Assembly: GCA_016284485.1 (NCBI GenBank) | Contig: JAEEOX010000123.1 | Span: 1-6,328 of the forward strand | From: Bacillota bacterium | Lineage (GTDB): Bacteria; Bacillota; Clostridia; Peptostreptococcales; Anaerovoracaceae | Direction of reading: 5' to 3' | DNA length: 6,328 bases | In this document: positions 1 to 5,755 of the stretch, in pieces | How the letters are laid out: the number at the start of each line of letters is the position of its first letter | Numbering within the stretch: the stretch's first letter is position 1 | The notes under the pieces: generated by a model | The model's input: only the letters and a program-made list of their open reading frames with translations | Told to the model about the DNA's origin: nothing | Database searches by the model: none | Made by a program: the position numbers and the translations under genes

Positions 1-137
1 GCCGCCTCCTCAGGTGTACGGTGTGCGGAATAAACATGAACTTCGTAGGGAACTCCAAGCTCCTTCAGAACGTCCACTGCCTTTAAAGCCACGTCCTTAT
101 CGCTGTCTGAACCCATTACAATGCCGACTTTTTTCAT
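1..137 (-). CDS. purE: PurE, N5-carboxyaminoimidazole ribonucleotide mutase (N-terminal part, runs off the window)
   Basis: Cytoplasmic enzyme of de novo purine synthesis that converts N5-CAIR to CAIR. Only the first 45 codons and two bases are present; the family is usually about 160 residues. The N-terminus reads MKKVGIVMGSDSD, with the phosphate-binding GSDSD loop at residues 9-13, then a helix and the SAHRTP motif at 37-42 carrying the conserved active-site His39. Arg40 (SAHRTP rather than SAHKT) favours the class I mutase over the class II AIR carboxylase, by family knowledge. The start at 137 is supported by a strong Shine-Dalgarno (AAGGAGG, plus-strand complement 143-149) five bases upstream. 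A 182-bp gap with its own promoter and PurBox-like sites separates it from the lipoprotein gene, so it probably heads a purine operon extending past position 1. Identification is secure; the downstream genes cannot be seen. Confidence 0.95.
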   Translation of the reverse strand, partial: MKKVGIVMGSDSDKDVALKAVDVLKELGVPYEVHVYSAHRTPEEA

Positions 138-180
138 TCCGACCTCCTTCTATGATCGAATATTAATCATCTACAGTTCC

Positions 181-208
181 ATTCTATATAATGGCTGAGT
201 CGATTCAA
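181..208 (-). promoter_or_regulatory. Predicted sigma-A promoter of purE
   Basis: Read on the minus strand, a -35 box TTGAAT (203-208) is followed by 16 bases and a -10 box TAGAAT (181-186; one mismatch to TATAAT). The expected transcription start is near 174, giving a leader of about 37 nt. That is too short for a purine riboswitch. The -35 match is only 4 of 6, consistent with an activated or repressor-controlled promoter. It is the best -35/-10 pair I found in the 138-319 gap, but it is predicted by eye only. Confidence 0.6.
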
Positions 209-221
209 ACCCTTTCGGGGT

Positions 222-234
222 AATTTTCGGTGAT
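222..234 (-). promoter_or_regulatory. Degenerate PurBox-like site near the purE promoter
   Basis: On the minus strand this reads ATCACCGAAAATT, matching the PurBox consensus AWWWCCGAACWWT at 11 of 13 positions; the differences are C for W at the third base and A for C at the tenth. It sits about 14 bp upstream of the -35 box, and a further CCGAAAG lies nearby (213-219). On its own it could be chance. It is listed because it adds to the CGAA cluster at 251-282. Confidence 0.35.
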
Positions 235-250
235 ATTTTTTGTGCTATTT

Positions 251-264
251 TTCGAACGTTCGAA
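251..264. repeat. Perfect 14-bp palindrome of CGAA/TTCG half-sites
   Basis: TTCGAACGTTCGAA is identical on both strands and holds two TTCG and two CGAA units. The TTCG at 251-254 and the CGAA at 271-274 are inverted and separated by exactly 16 bases. As I recall, this is the centre-to-centre type of spacing reported for paired PurBoxes in Bacillus; the relative orientation should be checked. The palindrome probably forms part of the operator upstream of purE. A transcribed hairpin is unlikely to be its role, since it has no loop and lies upstream of the predicted start site. Confidence 0.6.
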
Positions 265-265
265 T

Positions 266-278
266 AATACCGAACTAT
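266..278 (+). promoter_or_regulatory. PurBox, exact consensus match (predicted PurR operator for purE)
   Basis: The plus strand reads AATACCGAACTAT, matching all 13 positions of AWWWCCGAACWWT, the PurBox recognised by the Bacillus/Lactococcus PurR family. With equal base use an exact match is expected roughly once per two million positions per strand, so one directly upstream of purE is unlikely to be chance. The site lies about 58 bp upstream of the -35 box and about 98 bp upstream of the predicted transcription start. PurR represses pur genes in B. subtilis and activates them in L. lactis, so the direction of control here is unknown, and no purR gene is visible in the window. Confidence 0.65.
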
Positions 279-311
279 TTCGTATTACATGTAGTTTTCA
301 TACGCAAAATA
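276..311 (-). other. AT-rich imperfect hairpin after the lipoprotein gene (possible weak terminator)
   Basis: On the minus strand TATTT-TG-CGTAT pairs with ATACG-AAATA: two 5-bp arms separated by a 2-nt bulge, with a 14-nt loop. It starts 8 bases past the lipoprotein stop codon. There is no U-tract and the stem is mostly A-T, so it is a poor intrinsic terminator. It also overlaps the PurBox region, so its symmetry may reflect the TTCG half-site at 279-282 instead. Confidence 0.25.
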
Positions 312-319
312 TCAGGCCC

Positions 320-820
320 CTATCTCCCCGACTCCGCCAGCTTCTCGCAGAACTCCTCAAACACCAGCACCTGGTCAGCAGGCTGGAAATAGTACTCCTT
401 GCCTTTGGTATCATTTCCTGCGTAGATGAACATCCAGGGACCGGAACCTCCGTCTTCAAGATGCTCCTGACGCTTGACCACCTTTCCGTCCTTGATGATC
501 TCCAGGAAGGTCTGCCACTCTTCATCCGTAAGTTCGAAGTCGCCCTTTCTCACTGAGTACTTCTCATCCAGCCAGCCGTACTCGCCGGGATTCTCTCTCT
601 TATCGTGGAAGAACATGTGCTTGCCGTCCACCACATGGAAGAGATATCTCTGATAGCATGCGTTATAATTGATGTTCTCATAGGTATAGTAGAACTCGTT
701 TATGTCCTCAGCCTTGATACCGTCGATCTTTATGGAACCGCCGTTGTTCCCTGATCCGGAGCATCCGAACAAAATAAGCGCCGGAAGCAGCATCATGGTG
801 ATCATCGTTCTCTTTTTCAT
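320..820 (-). CDS. Small predicted lipoprotein of unknown function
   Basis: 166 residues. The N-terminus has a basic start (MKKR), a hydrophobic stretch (residues 5-19) and the lipobox-like LFGC with Cys20 as the probable lipidation site. A Ser/Gly/Asn-rich linker follows (SGSGNNGGS), as is common in exported lipoproteins. Phe at -2 is slightly off consensus. The mature part is acidic and rich in aromatic residues (for example NEFYYTYENINYNACYQRY at 41-59), with two further cysteines at 55 and 158. I recognise no catalytic motif or named family. An in-frame upstream ATG at 865 would add 15 residues in front of the signal peptide and overlap rlmN; the start at 820 is preferred because AGGAGG sits five bases ahead and a signal peptide follows at once. 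It lies 10 bp behind rlmN and is probably co-transcribed. It is likely anchored on the outer face of the membrane; its role is unknown. Confidence 0.8.
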   Translation of the reverse strand: MKKRTMITMMLLPALILFGCSGSGNNGGSIKIDGIKAEDINEFYYTYENINYNACYQRYLFHVVDGKHMFFHDKRENPGEYGWLDEKYSVRKGDFELTDEEWQTFLEIIKDGKVVKRQEHLEDGGSGPWMFIYAGNDTKGKEYYFQPADQVLVFEEFCEKLAESGR

Positions 821-825
821 ACCAT

Positions 826-831
826 CCTCCT
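826..831 (-). promoter_or_regulatory. Shine-Dalgarno of the lipoprotein gene, sharing bases with the rlmN stop
   Basis: The minus strand reads TGAGGAGGATGGTATG: the last base of the rlmN TGA stop is the first A of AGGAGG, followed by a 5-base spacer and the ATG. This fixes the lipoprotein start at 820 rather than 865 and suggests translational coupling with rlmN. Confidence 0.75.
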
Positions 832-1856
832 CATTTGTTGTCGCTGCTGAGCCTGAGCTGTCCACAGGCTGCGTCTATGTCTGACCCCAGTTCACGGCGG
901 ACCGTCGCCGGGATACCGTGTTTCTCCAGTTCCTCTCTGAACTCCTGGGCTGTCCGCTCCCGGCCGGGTTCATACTCCTTGCCTCTGACCTTATTGAGCG
1001 GGATAAGGTTGACGTGGCACAGCATCCCCTTGAGAAGAGCAGCCAGCTTTCTCAGATGCTCGTCGTCATCGTTGACTCCGCGGATCAGTGTGTATTCAAA
1101 GGTGACCCTGCGATGAGTCTTATCCGTGTATCTCCTCACCGCTTCCAGCAGATCCTTCAGCGGATAGGCCTTATTGACAGGCATCAGTGCGGATCTTTCC
1201 TCATCAGTGACTGCGTGAAGTGATATCGCCAGATTCACCTGAGGGAAATCTGACCCGAACCTGTCGATCTTCGGTATGAGACCGCTGGTGGATACGGTGA
1301 TGTTCCTCATGCTGAGGTTCTTCCCCTTGGGATCGTTCATGATATTCAAAAAAGCCGAAAGACTCTCATAATTGTCCATCGGCTCTCCTATTCCCATCAC
1401 TACCACGTGTGAGATCTTTTCATTTGTTTCGTTTTCAATGGCCAGGATCTGGCCGTACATCTCCCCTGCGGTCAGGGATCTCTCAAGGCCGTTCATGCCG
1501 GAGGCGCAGAAAACACAGCCCATCCTGCAGCCGGCCTGAGAGGATATGCATACTGAATTTCCGTACTTGTACTTCATGAAAACGGTCTCGACTCTGACGC
1601 CGTCCTCCATTTCCATGAGACACTTCACGGTACCGTCATGCTCTGATGTCTGAGATCTCACGACCTTTGGGAGCGCAGCGTAAACGCCGTTCTCTCTCAG
1701 CGCATCCATGACCCTGGCAGGGACTCCGCCCATTCTGCCGGGATCAGTCACACCCTTGGAGACCCATTTAAAGACCTGATCCGCCCGATACTTCTCAAGC
1801 CCCAGACGGCTCATCTCAGTTCTAAGTTCTTCAGATGTGAGATTCAAAAGATTCAT
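831..1856 (-). CDS. rlmN: RlmN, dual-specificity 23S rRNA A2503 / tRNA A37 C2-methyltransferase (radical SAM)
   Basis: 341 residues, normal length for RlmN. This cytoplasmic radical SAM enzyme makes 2-methyladenosine at A2503 in the peptidyl transferase centre and at A37 of some tRNAs. The N-terminal RNA-binding part (about 1-95) includes KYRADQVFKWV (22-32). The radical SAM core has the CxxxCxxC cluster at Cys110, Cys114 and Cys117, preceded by Cys103 at the same 7-residue offset as the catalytic Cys118 of E. coli. The SAM-binding GIGEP is at 155-159. Cys331 in DIDAACGQL matches the methyl-carrying C-terminal cysteine. The relative Cfr, which methylates C8 of the same base, shares these motifs; the N-terminal region and the C-terminal CGQL favour RlmN. 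The start at 1856 has only a modest GAGG four bases upstream. It lies 34 bp after the MBL gene and 10 bp before the lipoprotein gene. Confidence 0.95.
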   Translation of the reverse strand: MNLLNLTSEELRTEMSRLGLEKYRADQVFKWVSKGVTDPGRMGGVPARVMDALRENGVYAALPKVVRSQTSEHDGTVKCLMEMEDGVRVETVFMKYKYGNSVCISSQAGCRMGCVFCASGMNGLERSLTAGEMYGQILAIENETNEKISHVVVMGIGEPMDNYESLSAFLNIMNDPKGKNLSMRNITVSTSGLIPKIDRFGSDFPQVNLAISLHAVTDEERSALMPVNKAYPLKDLLEAVRRYTDKTHRRVTFEYTLIRGVNDDDEHLRKLAALLKGMLCHVNLIPLNKVRGKEYEPGRERTAQEFREELEKHGIPATVRRELGSDIDAACGQLRLSSDNK

Positions 1857-1890
1857 AAGACCTCGCTCTTAAATGCTCGTCAGATGCGGT

Positions 1891-2487
1891 TTAAAGCTCT
1901 ATCTCTTCTCCAGGCTTGATTATCATCGCATTGGGTGCCAGGCTGACGAAGGTCAGCGCGTTCTTTAAGCTGTAGTCTCTTCCGGGATCTGAATGTACCG
2001 GAACACTGTGTTTTGCACCGATCATGGCAGCGCATTCAGCAGCCTCCTCAGGTCCCATGTTGTAGTAACCGTCACAGGGCAGGAACGCGTAATCCAGAGG
2101 TCTCTCGCTGAGAGCAGCCATCTCCGGGATCTTGTCCGTATCTCCCGCAAAGTACAGTTCAACGCCTTCGATGGTGACGATATAACCTACGCAGTCCTTG
2201 TCGGAATGATTCTTGTTGTTGGCTCTCACAGACTCAACGTAGATGCCGTTTACGTCGAAATTGTTGTATCTGCCGCCCTCCAGAGCCTCCTTGTTCTGGA
2301 CAACCACACAGTTGCTCTTCTGAGCGCACTTTTTCACCTGATTGTGGTCATTGTGCTGGTGAGTTACCAGAATGAGGTCCGCGGGGATGTCGTAATCATC
2401 GCCTGCATAGGGGTCCACGTAGCAGACAGTTCCCTTTGCTCCGATGATGCGGAAGCTGTTCCTTCCCATATACAAAAGTTTTGCCAT
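1891..2487 (-). CDS. MBL-fold metal-dependent hydrolase, UlaG/UPF0173-like
   Basis: 198 residues, complete, cytoplasmic (no signal peptide). The metallo-beta-lactamase fold is shown by the metal-binding motif HQHNDH (residues 43-48), a probable extra ligand His94 in the NKNHSDKD loop, GDTD with Asp116 (115-118) and the C-terminal VPVHSD with His165. The size and the order of these motifs resemble the short UlaG-like/UPF0173 branch rather than true beta-lactamases, glyoxalase II or RNase J. Most such proteins have GHSSF near the N-terminus; here it is GRNSF (8-12), so that His is absent. The substrate cannot be told from sequence; related proteins act on lactones, phosphodiesters or remain uncharacterised. 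The start is secure: AGGAGG (2495-2500) lies seven bases upstream. It follows ileS by 74 bp, across a GC-rich hairpin, and precedes rlmN by 34 bp, so it is probably expressed with rlmN. Confidence 0.85.
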   Translation of the reverse strand: MAKLLYMGRNSFRIIGAKGTVCYVDPYAGDDYDIPADLILVTHQHNDHNQVKKCAQKSNCVVVQNKEALEGGRYNNFDVNGIYVESVRANNKNHSDKDCVGYIVTIEGVELYFAGDTDKIPEMAALSERPLDYAFLPCDGYYNMGPEEAAECAAMIGAKHSVPVHSDPGRDYSLKNALTFVSLAPNAMIIKPGEEIEL

Positions 2488-2518
2488 GGTGCTTCCTCCT
2501 TCCTGTTATTAAACTTAC

Positions 2519-2559
2519 GGACCGCCCGGACGCAAAACATCCGCCCCCGGGCACAGTCC
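2519..2559 (-). other. GC-rich hairpin between ileS and the MBL gene (no U-tract)
   Basis: On the minus strand, starting two bases after the ileS stop, GGAC pairs with GTCC and GCCCGG with CCGGGC, enclosing a 17-nt loop in which GGA/TCC pairing competes. The stem is strong but is followed by GTAAGTTTAATAAC, not a run of T. It may be a 3'-end stabilising or RNA-processing hairpin, or a partial or factor-assisted terminator, allowing some transcription to continue into the MBL gene. Confidence 0.45.
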
Positions 2560-2561
2560 TT

Positions 2562-5500
2562 CTATTTGTTGATTTTGACGACCCTGATCCCGGTCTTGTG
2601 ACCGTTAAGGTCGTAGCTATCCTCAAGTCCGGCCTGGCTTTGGATGCTCAGTGCCAGAGTTTCAGTCATGATGTAGTCTCTGTGGATGTTCACAGCGTTC
2701 ATGATGTCATCGTCGGCTTCGACGAAGATGTCGATGTTGTCCATCATGTCAAGGTCCTGAGCCTTGCGGATCTGCTGGACCTTGGATATCAGCTCTCTGG
2801 CGAATCCTTCGTCAATGAGCTTCTGATCAAGGGATGTATCCAGGATGGCGAACACATTGTTCTCCATGGCCACGGAGAATCCCTCCCTGGCTTCGATCCT
2901 GATGTCCAGAAGATCCTTGTTTACAGTAAACTTATTCCCGTCAAGCTCTATCTCCACCTCGCCTTTGGACTCGATCTCAGAGATGAATGCCTTGGGATCC
3001 GTATTTGCAATATAGTTTCCGAAGGCTTTCACCTGCTTGCCGAAGTAAGGTCCGGCCTGGCGGAAGTTGGGCTTCAGGCTGAAGTTCATGAATTTGTCAA
3101 GATCGCTTTCGAATCTGACTTCCTTGACATTCAGCTCTTCCTCGATAAGCGGAGTAAGGTCTGCGATAAGCTCCTCGTACTTGCCGTCCACCAGAACTTC
3201 GCTTAAGGGCTGACGGACCTTGATCCTCTCCTTCTCTCTGATTCCTCTTCCCAGAGATACCAGCGTCCTTACAAGATCCATTCTCTCTTCCACGTCTTTT
3301 GCGATGAGAGATTCGTCCGCCTTGGGGAAGAATGCGATGTGTACAGACTCCTCCCCTGTCAGGTTGGTGTAGATCTCGTCTGTGATGAAGGGTGCAAGAG
3401 GAGCCATGAGTTTGGCAACTCCCACCAGCACTTCATAGGTGGTGGCATATGCAGCCTTCTTGGAATCGGTAAGGTCTGTTGTGAAGAATCTCCTTCTGGC
3501 ACGTCTGATGTACCAGTTGGAAAGGTCTTCGTCCACGAAGTCCGTGATGGCCTTCACCGTCTTCATGTGATCGTAGTCATCCATGAACTGGGTGACGTCC
3601 TTGATCAGGTTGTTGTACTTGCTGAGGATCCATCTGTCAAGTTCAGGTCTGTCCCCGTAGGGAACGTCGAACTCTCTGGGATCTATTCCGTCGATGTTGG
3701 CATAGAGCACGAAGAAGTTGTAGATATTCCTCAATGTTCCGAAGAACTTGGAAGCCACATCCTTAAGGCCTTCCTCGTCGAACCTGGTGGGCTGCCATGC
3801 GGGAGATACTCCCAGCAGATACCATCTGGCTGCGTCTGCGCCGTACTTATCAAGCATCTCAAAGGGTGAAACGGTGTTTCCCTTGTGCTTGGACATCTTC
3901 TTGCCTTCCCTGTCCAGGATAAGGTCGTTTACCAGGACGTTCCTGTAGGGCGCCTTTCCTGTAACGATGGTGGATACTGCCATAAGCGAGTAGAACCATC
4001 CTCTGGTCTGGTCGATACCCTCGCAGATGAAGTCCGCCGGGAAAAGCTCGCCGAAATCGTCCTTGTGTTCAAACGGATAGTGCCACTGCGCAAAAGGCAT
4101 GGATCCGGAGTCGAACCAGCAGTCCATTACGTCAGGCACCCTGTGCATGACCTTGCCGCACTTGGGGCAGACCATGGTGACCTCATCCACGTAGGGACGG
4201 TGAAGTTCTATGGTCTCGTCGATGTTTTCAACGGCCTTCTCCACCAGTTCCTTCCTGGAGCCGATCACCTCGAAGTGTACGCATTCGCACTGCCATACGG
4301 GAAGCGGAGTTCCCCAGTATCTGGATCTGGAGATAGCCCAGTCCTTTACCTCTTCCAGCCAGTTGCCGAAGCGCTTCTCACCAATGTAGTCTGGATGCCA
4401 GCTGACTGTCCTGTTGTTGGCCACCAGCTGATCCTTCAGCTTGGACATGGCGATGTACCATGACTTCTTGGCGTAATATACCAGAGGTGTGTCGCATCTC
4501 CAGCAGTGAGGATAGTTATGCTCGATCTTCTCCTTCTTGTAGATCTTGTCACCCAGATATTTGATGATCTCGATGTCAAGTCCCTCTTCCATGACGAAGT
4601 GTCCTTCCCATGGAGATGTGGAAAATTCACCTTTCTCGTTTACAGGCTGAAGTACCGGAAGATCATACTTGACTCCGCAGTTATAGTCATCTTCACCGAA
4701 AGCAGGAGCGGTATGTACGATACCGGTACCATCCTCTGTGGAAACGTAATCCATGCATGTCACGAAGAAGGCCTTCTTGCTTGCAGGTACTTCCACGAAG
4801 GGTATGAGCTGCTCATACTCCATGTACTCCATGTCCTTTCCCTTCAGTTCCTCCAGGACTTCGTACTCGTCGGAGCCCAGTACTGTGGGAGCAAGGTTTT
4901 TGGAAAGGTAGAAGATGTTGCCCTCTTCCTTGCCGGACTTCATCAGGACCTTGACATAGTCGATGTCAGGACCCACGGTAAGCGCCACGTTGGAAAGAAG
5001 TGTCCAGGGGGTGGTGGTCCATGCCAGGAAGTACTCGTTCTGGGCGTCCTTCCTCTTGAATTTGCAGGTGAGAGTGTTTACCTTCACCATCTTGTATCCC
5101 TGTGCCACCTCGTGGGAAGCCAGGCCTGTCCCGCACCTGGGGCAGTAAGGAAGGATCTTGTATCCCTCGTAGACCAGACCCTTTTCGTGAGCCTGTTTCA
5201 TGACCCACCAGCCGGTCTCGATATAGTCGTTTTTGAATGTGATGTAGGGATCGTCCATGTCAGCCATGTACGCCATGCGGTCTGACATTTCGGTCCACAT
5301 CTCAGTATATGTGAAGACGGACTCGCGGCACTTTTCGTTGAATTCCCTGATGCCGTAAGCCTCAATGTCCTGTTTGCCGTTGAATCCCAGCTGCTTCTCG
5401 ACCTCGATCTCCACGGGAAGTCCGTGAGTATCCCAGCCGCCCTTTCTCTTGACCTGGTATCCCTGCATGGTCTTGTAGCGGTTCACAGAGTCCTTGAGGG

Positions 5501-5684
5501 TCCTGGCCATCATGTGATGGATACCGGGCTTGCCGTTGGCAGTCGGGGGGCCTTCATAGAATACGAACTGAGGGAATCCCTCTCTCTCCTCTATGCACCT
5601 GTGCAGCAGATCAATTCTTTTCCAGCCTGCGACCTGCTCATTCTGTACGTCCTTAACAGGAGCGTCTTTCAGATCTTTGAACAT
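2562..5684 (-). CDS. ileS: Isoleucyl-tRNA synthetase, type 2 (IleRS2), with altered GIHH signature motif
   Basis: 1040 residues, complete. This class I synthetase charges tRNA-Ile with isoleucine in the cytoplasm and hydrolyses Val-tRNA-Ile by editing. N-terminal catalytic half: EGPPTANGKPGIHH (44-57) lies where HxGH is expected, but reads GIHH at 54-57. The other signature is KMSKH at 596-600. The editing (CP1) domain carries TTTPWTL (223-229) and GTGIVHTAPAFGEDDY (319-334) with the conserved Asp333. Probable zinc-binding pairs are Cys181/Cys184, Cys394/Cys397 and Cys506/Cys509. GIDQTRGWFYSL (556-567) precedes the KMSKS loop. The anticodon-binding helical domain spans roughly 680-830, followed by a long C-terminal extension. 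No cysteine occurs after residue 554, so the C-terminal zinc finger of type 1 IleRS is absent, supporting type 2. Ribosome binding site AAAGGAA (5691-5697) lies seven bases before the ATG. An intrinsic terminator sits just upstream with little room for a promoter after it. Confidence 0.97.
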   Translation of the reverse strand: MFKDLKDAPVKDVQNEQVAGWKRIDLLHRCIEEREGFPQFVFYEGPPTANGKPGIHHMMARTLKDSVNRYKTMQGYQVKRKGGWDTHGLPVEIEVEKQLGFNGKQDIEAYGIREFNEKCRESVFTYTEMWTEMSDRMAYMADMDDPYITFKNDYIETGWWVMKQAHEKGLVYEGYKILPYCPRCGTGLASHEVAQGYKMVKVNTLTCKFKRKDAQNEYFLAWTTTPWTLLSNVALTVGPDIDYVKVLMKSGKEEGNIFYLSKNLAPTVLGSDEYEVLEELKGKDMEYMEYEQLIPFVEVPASKKAFFVTCMDYVSTEDGTGIVHTAPAFGEDDYNCGVKYDLPVLQPVNEKGEFSTSPWEGHFVMEEGLDIEIIKYLGDKIYKKEKIEHNYPHCWRCDTPLVYYAKKSWYIAMSKLKDQLVANNRTVSWHPDYIGEKRFGNWLEEVKDWAISRSRYWGTPLPVWQCECVHFEVIGSRKELVEKAVENIDETIELHRPYVDEVTMVCPKCGKVMHRVPDVMDCWFDSGSMPFAQWHYPFEHKDDFGELFPADFICEGIDQTRGWFYSLMAVSTIVTGKAPYRNVLVNDLILDREGKKMSKHKGNTVSPFEMLDKYGADAARWYLLGVSPAWQPTRFDEEGLKDVASKFFGTLRNIYNFFVLYANIDGIDPREFDVPYGDRPELDRWILSKYNNLIKDVTQFMDDYDHMKTVKAITDFVDEDLSNWYIRRARRRFFTTDLTDSKKAAYATTYEVLVGVAKLMAPLAPFITDEIYTNLTGEESVHIAFFPKADESLIAKDVEERMDLVRTLVSLGRGIREKERIKVRQPLSEVLVDGKYEELIADLTPLIEEELNVKEVRFESDLDKFMNFSLKPNFRQAGPYFGKQVKAFGNYIANTDPKAFISEIESKGEVEIELDGNKFTVNKDLLDIRIEAREGFSVAMENNVFAILDTSLDQKLIDEGFARELISKVQQIRKAQDLDMMDNIDIFVEADDDIMNAVNIHRDYIMTETLALSIQSQAGLEDSYDLNGHKTGIRVVKINK

Positions 5685-5714
5685 GAATGGTTCCTTTCAA
5701 ATGGTTAATGAATT

Positions 5715-5738
5715 AAAAAAGTCCCTGTTGGCAGGGAC
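5715..5738 (-). terminator. Intrinsic terminator between rpoZ and ileS
   Basis: On the minus strand a perfect 7-bp stem GTCCCTG/CAGGGAC (5732-5738 with 5721-5727) with a 4-nt CCAA loop is followed at once by TTTTTT (5715-5720). It begins 17 bases after the rpoZ stop and ends 30 bases before the ileS start. It points only in the minus direction, since the plus strand lacks a T-run on the other side. It should end most gmk-rpoZ transcripts, or act as a read-through or attenuation point for ileS. Confidence 0.85.
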
Positions 5739-5755
5739 CGCAAAAAGTTGCTTCC

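Noticed and set aside
138..221. Purine riboswitch in the purE leader
   Set aside because: The predicted leader is about 37 nt, too short for the three-way junction aptamer, and no matching conserved loops are seen. PurBox-type sites explain the region better.
821..865. Upstream ATG extending the lipoprotein by 15 residues (start at 865)
   Set aside because: It would put a polar segment before the signal peptide and overlap rlmN by 35 bp; the ATG at 820 has an ideal AGGAGG and is followed at once by a typical lipoprotein signal.
831..1856. Cfr-type resistance methyltransferase instead of RlmN
   Set aside because: The shared radical SAM motifs do not separate the two, but the N-terminal KYRADQVFKWV region and the core-gene context fit housekeeping RlmN. 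A phylogeny would settle it.
1993..2601. Plus-strand open frame of 202 codons opposite the MBL gene
   Set aside because: It is antisense to a gene with clear metal-binding motifs, crosses into the ileS end and intergenic hairpin, and has no recognisable features.
4506..5285. Open frame of 259 codons on the plus strand inside ileS (others at 2481-3206, 3885-4463, 3339-3869)
   Set aside because: They lie opposite a secure, complete ileS, their translations show no recognisable domain, and they follow from codon bias of the coding strand.
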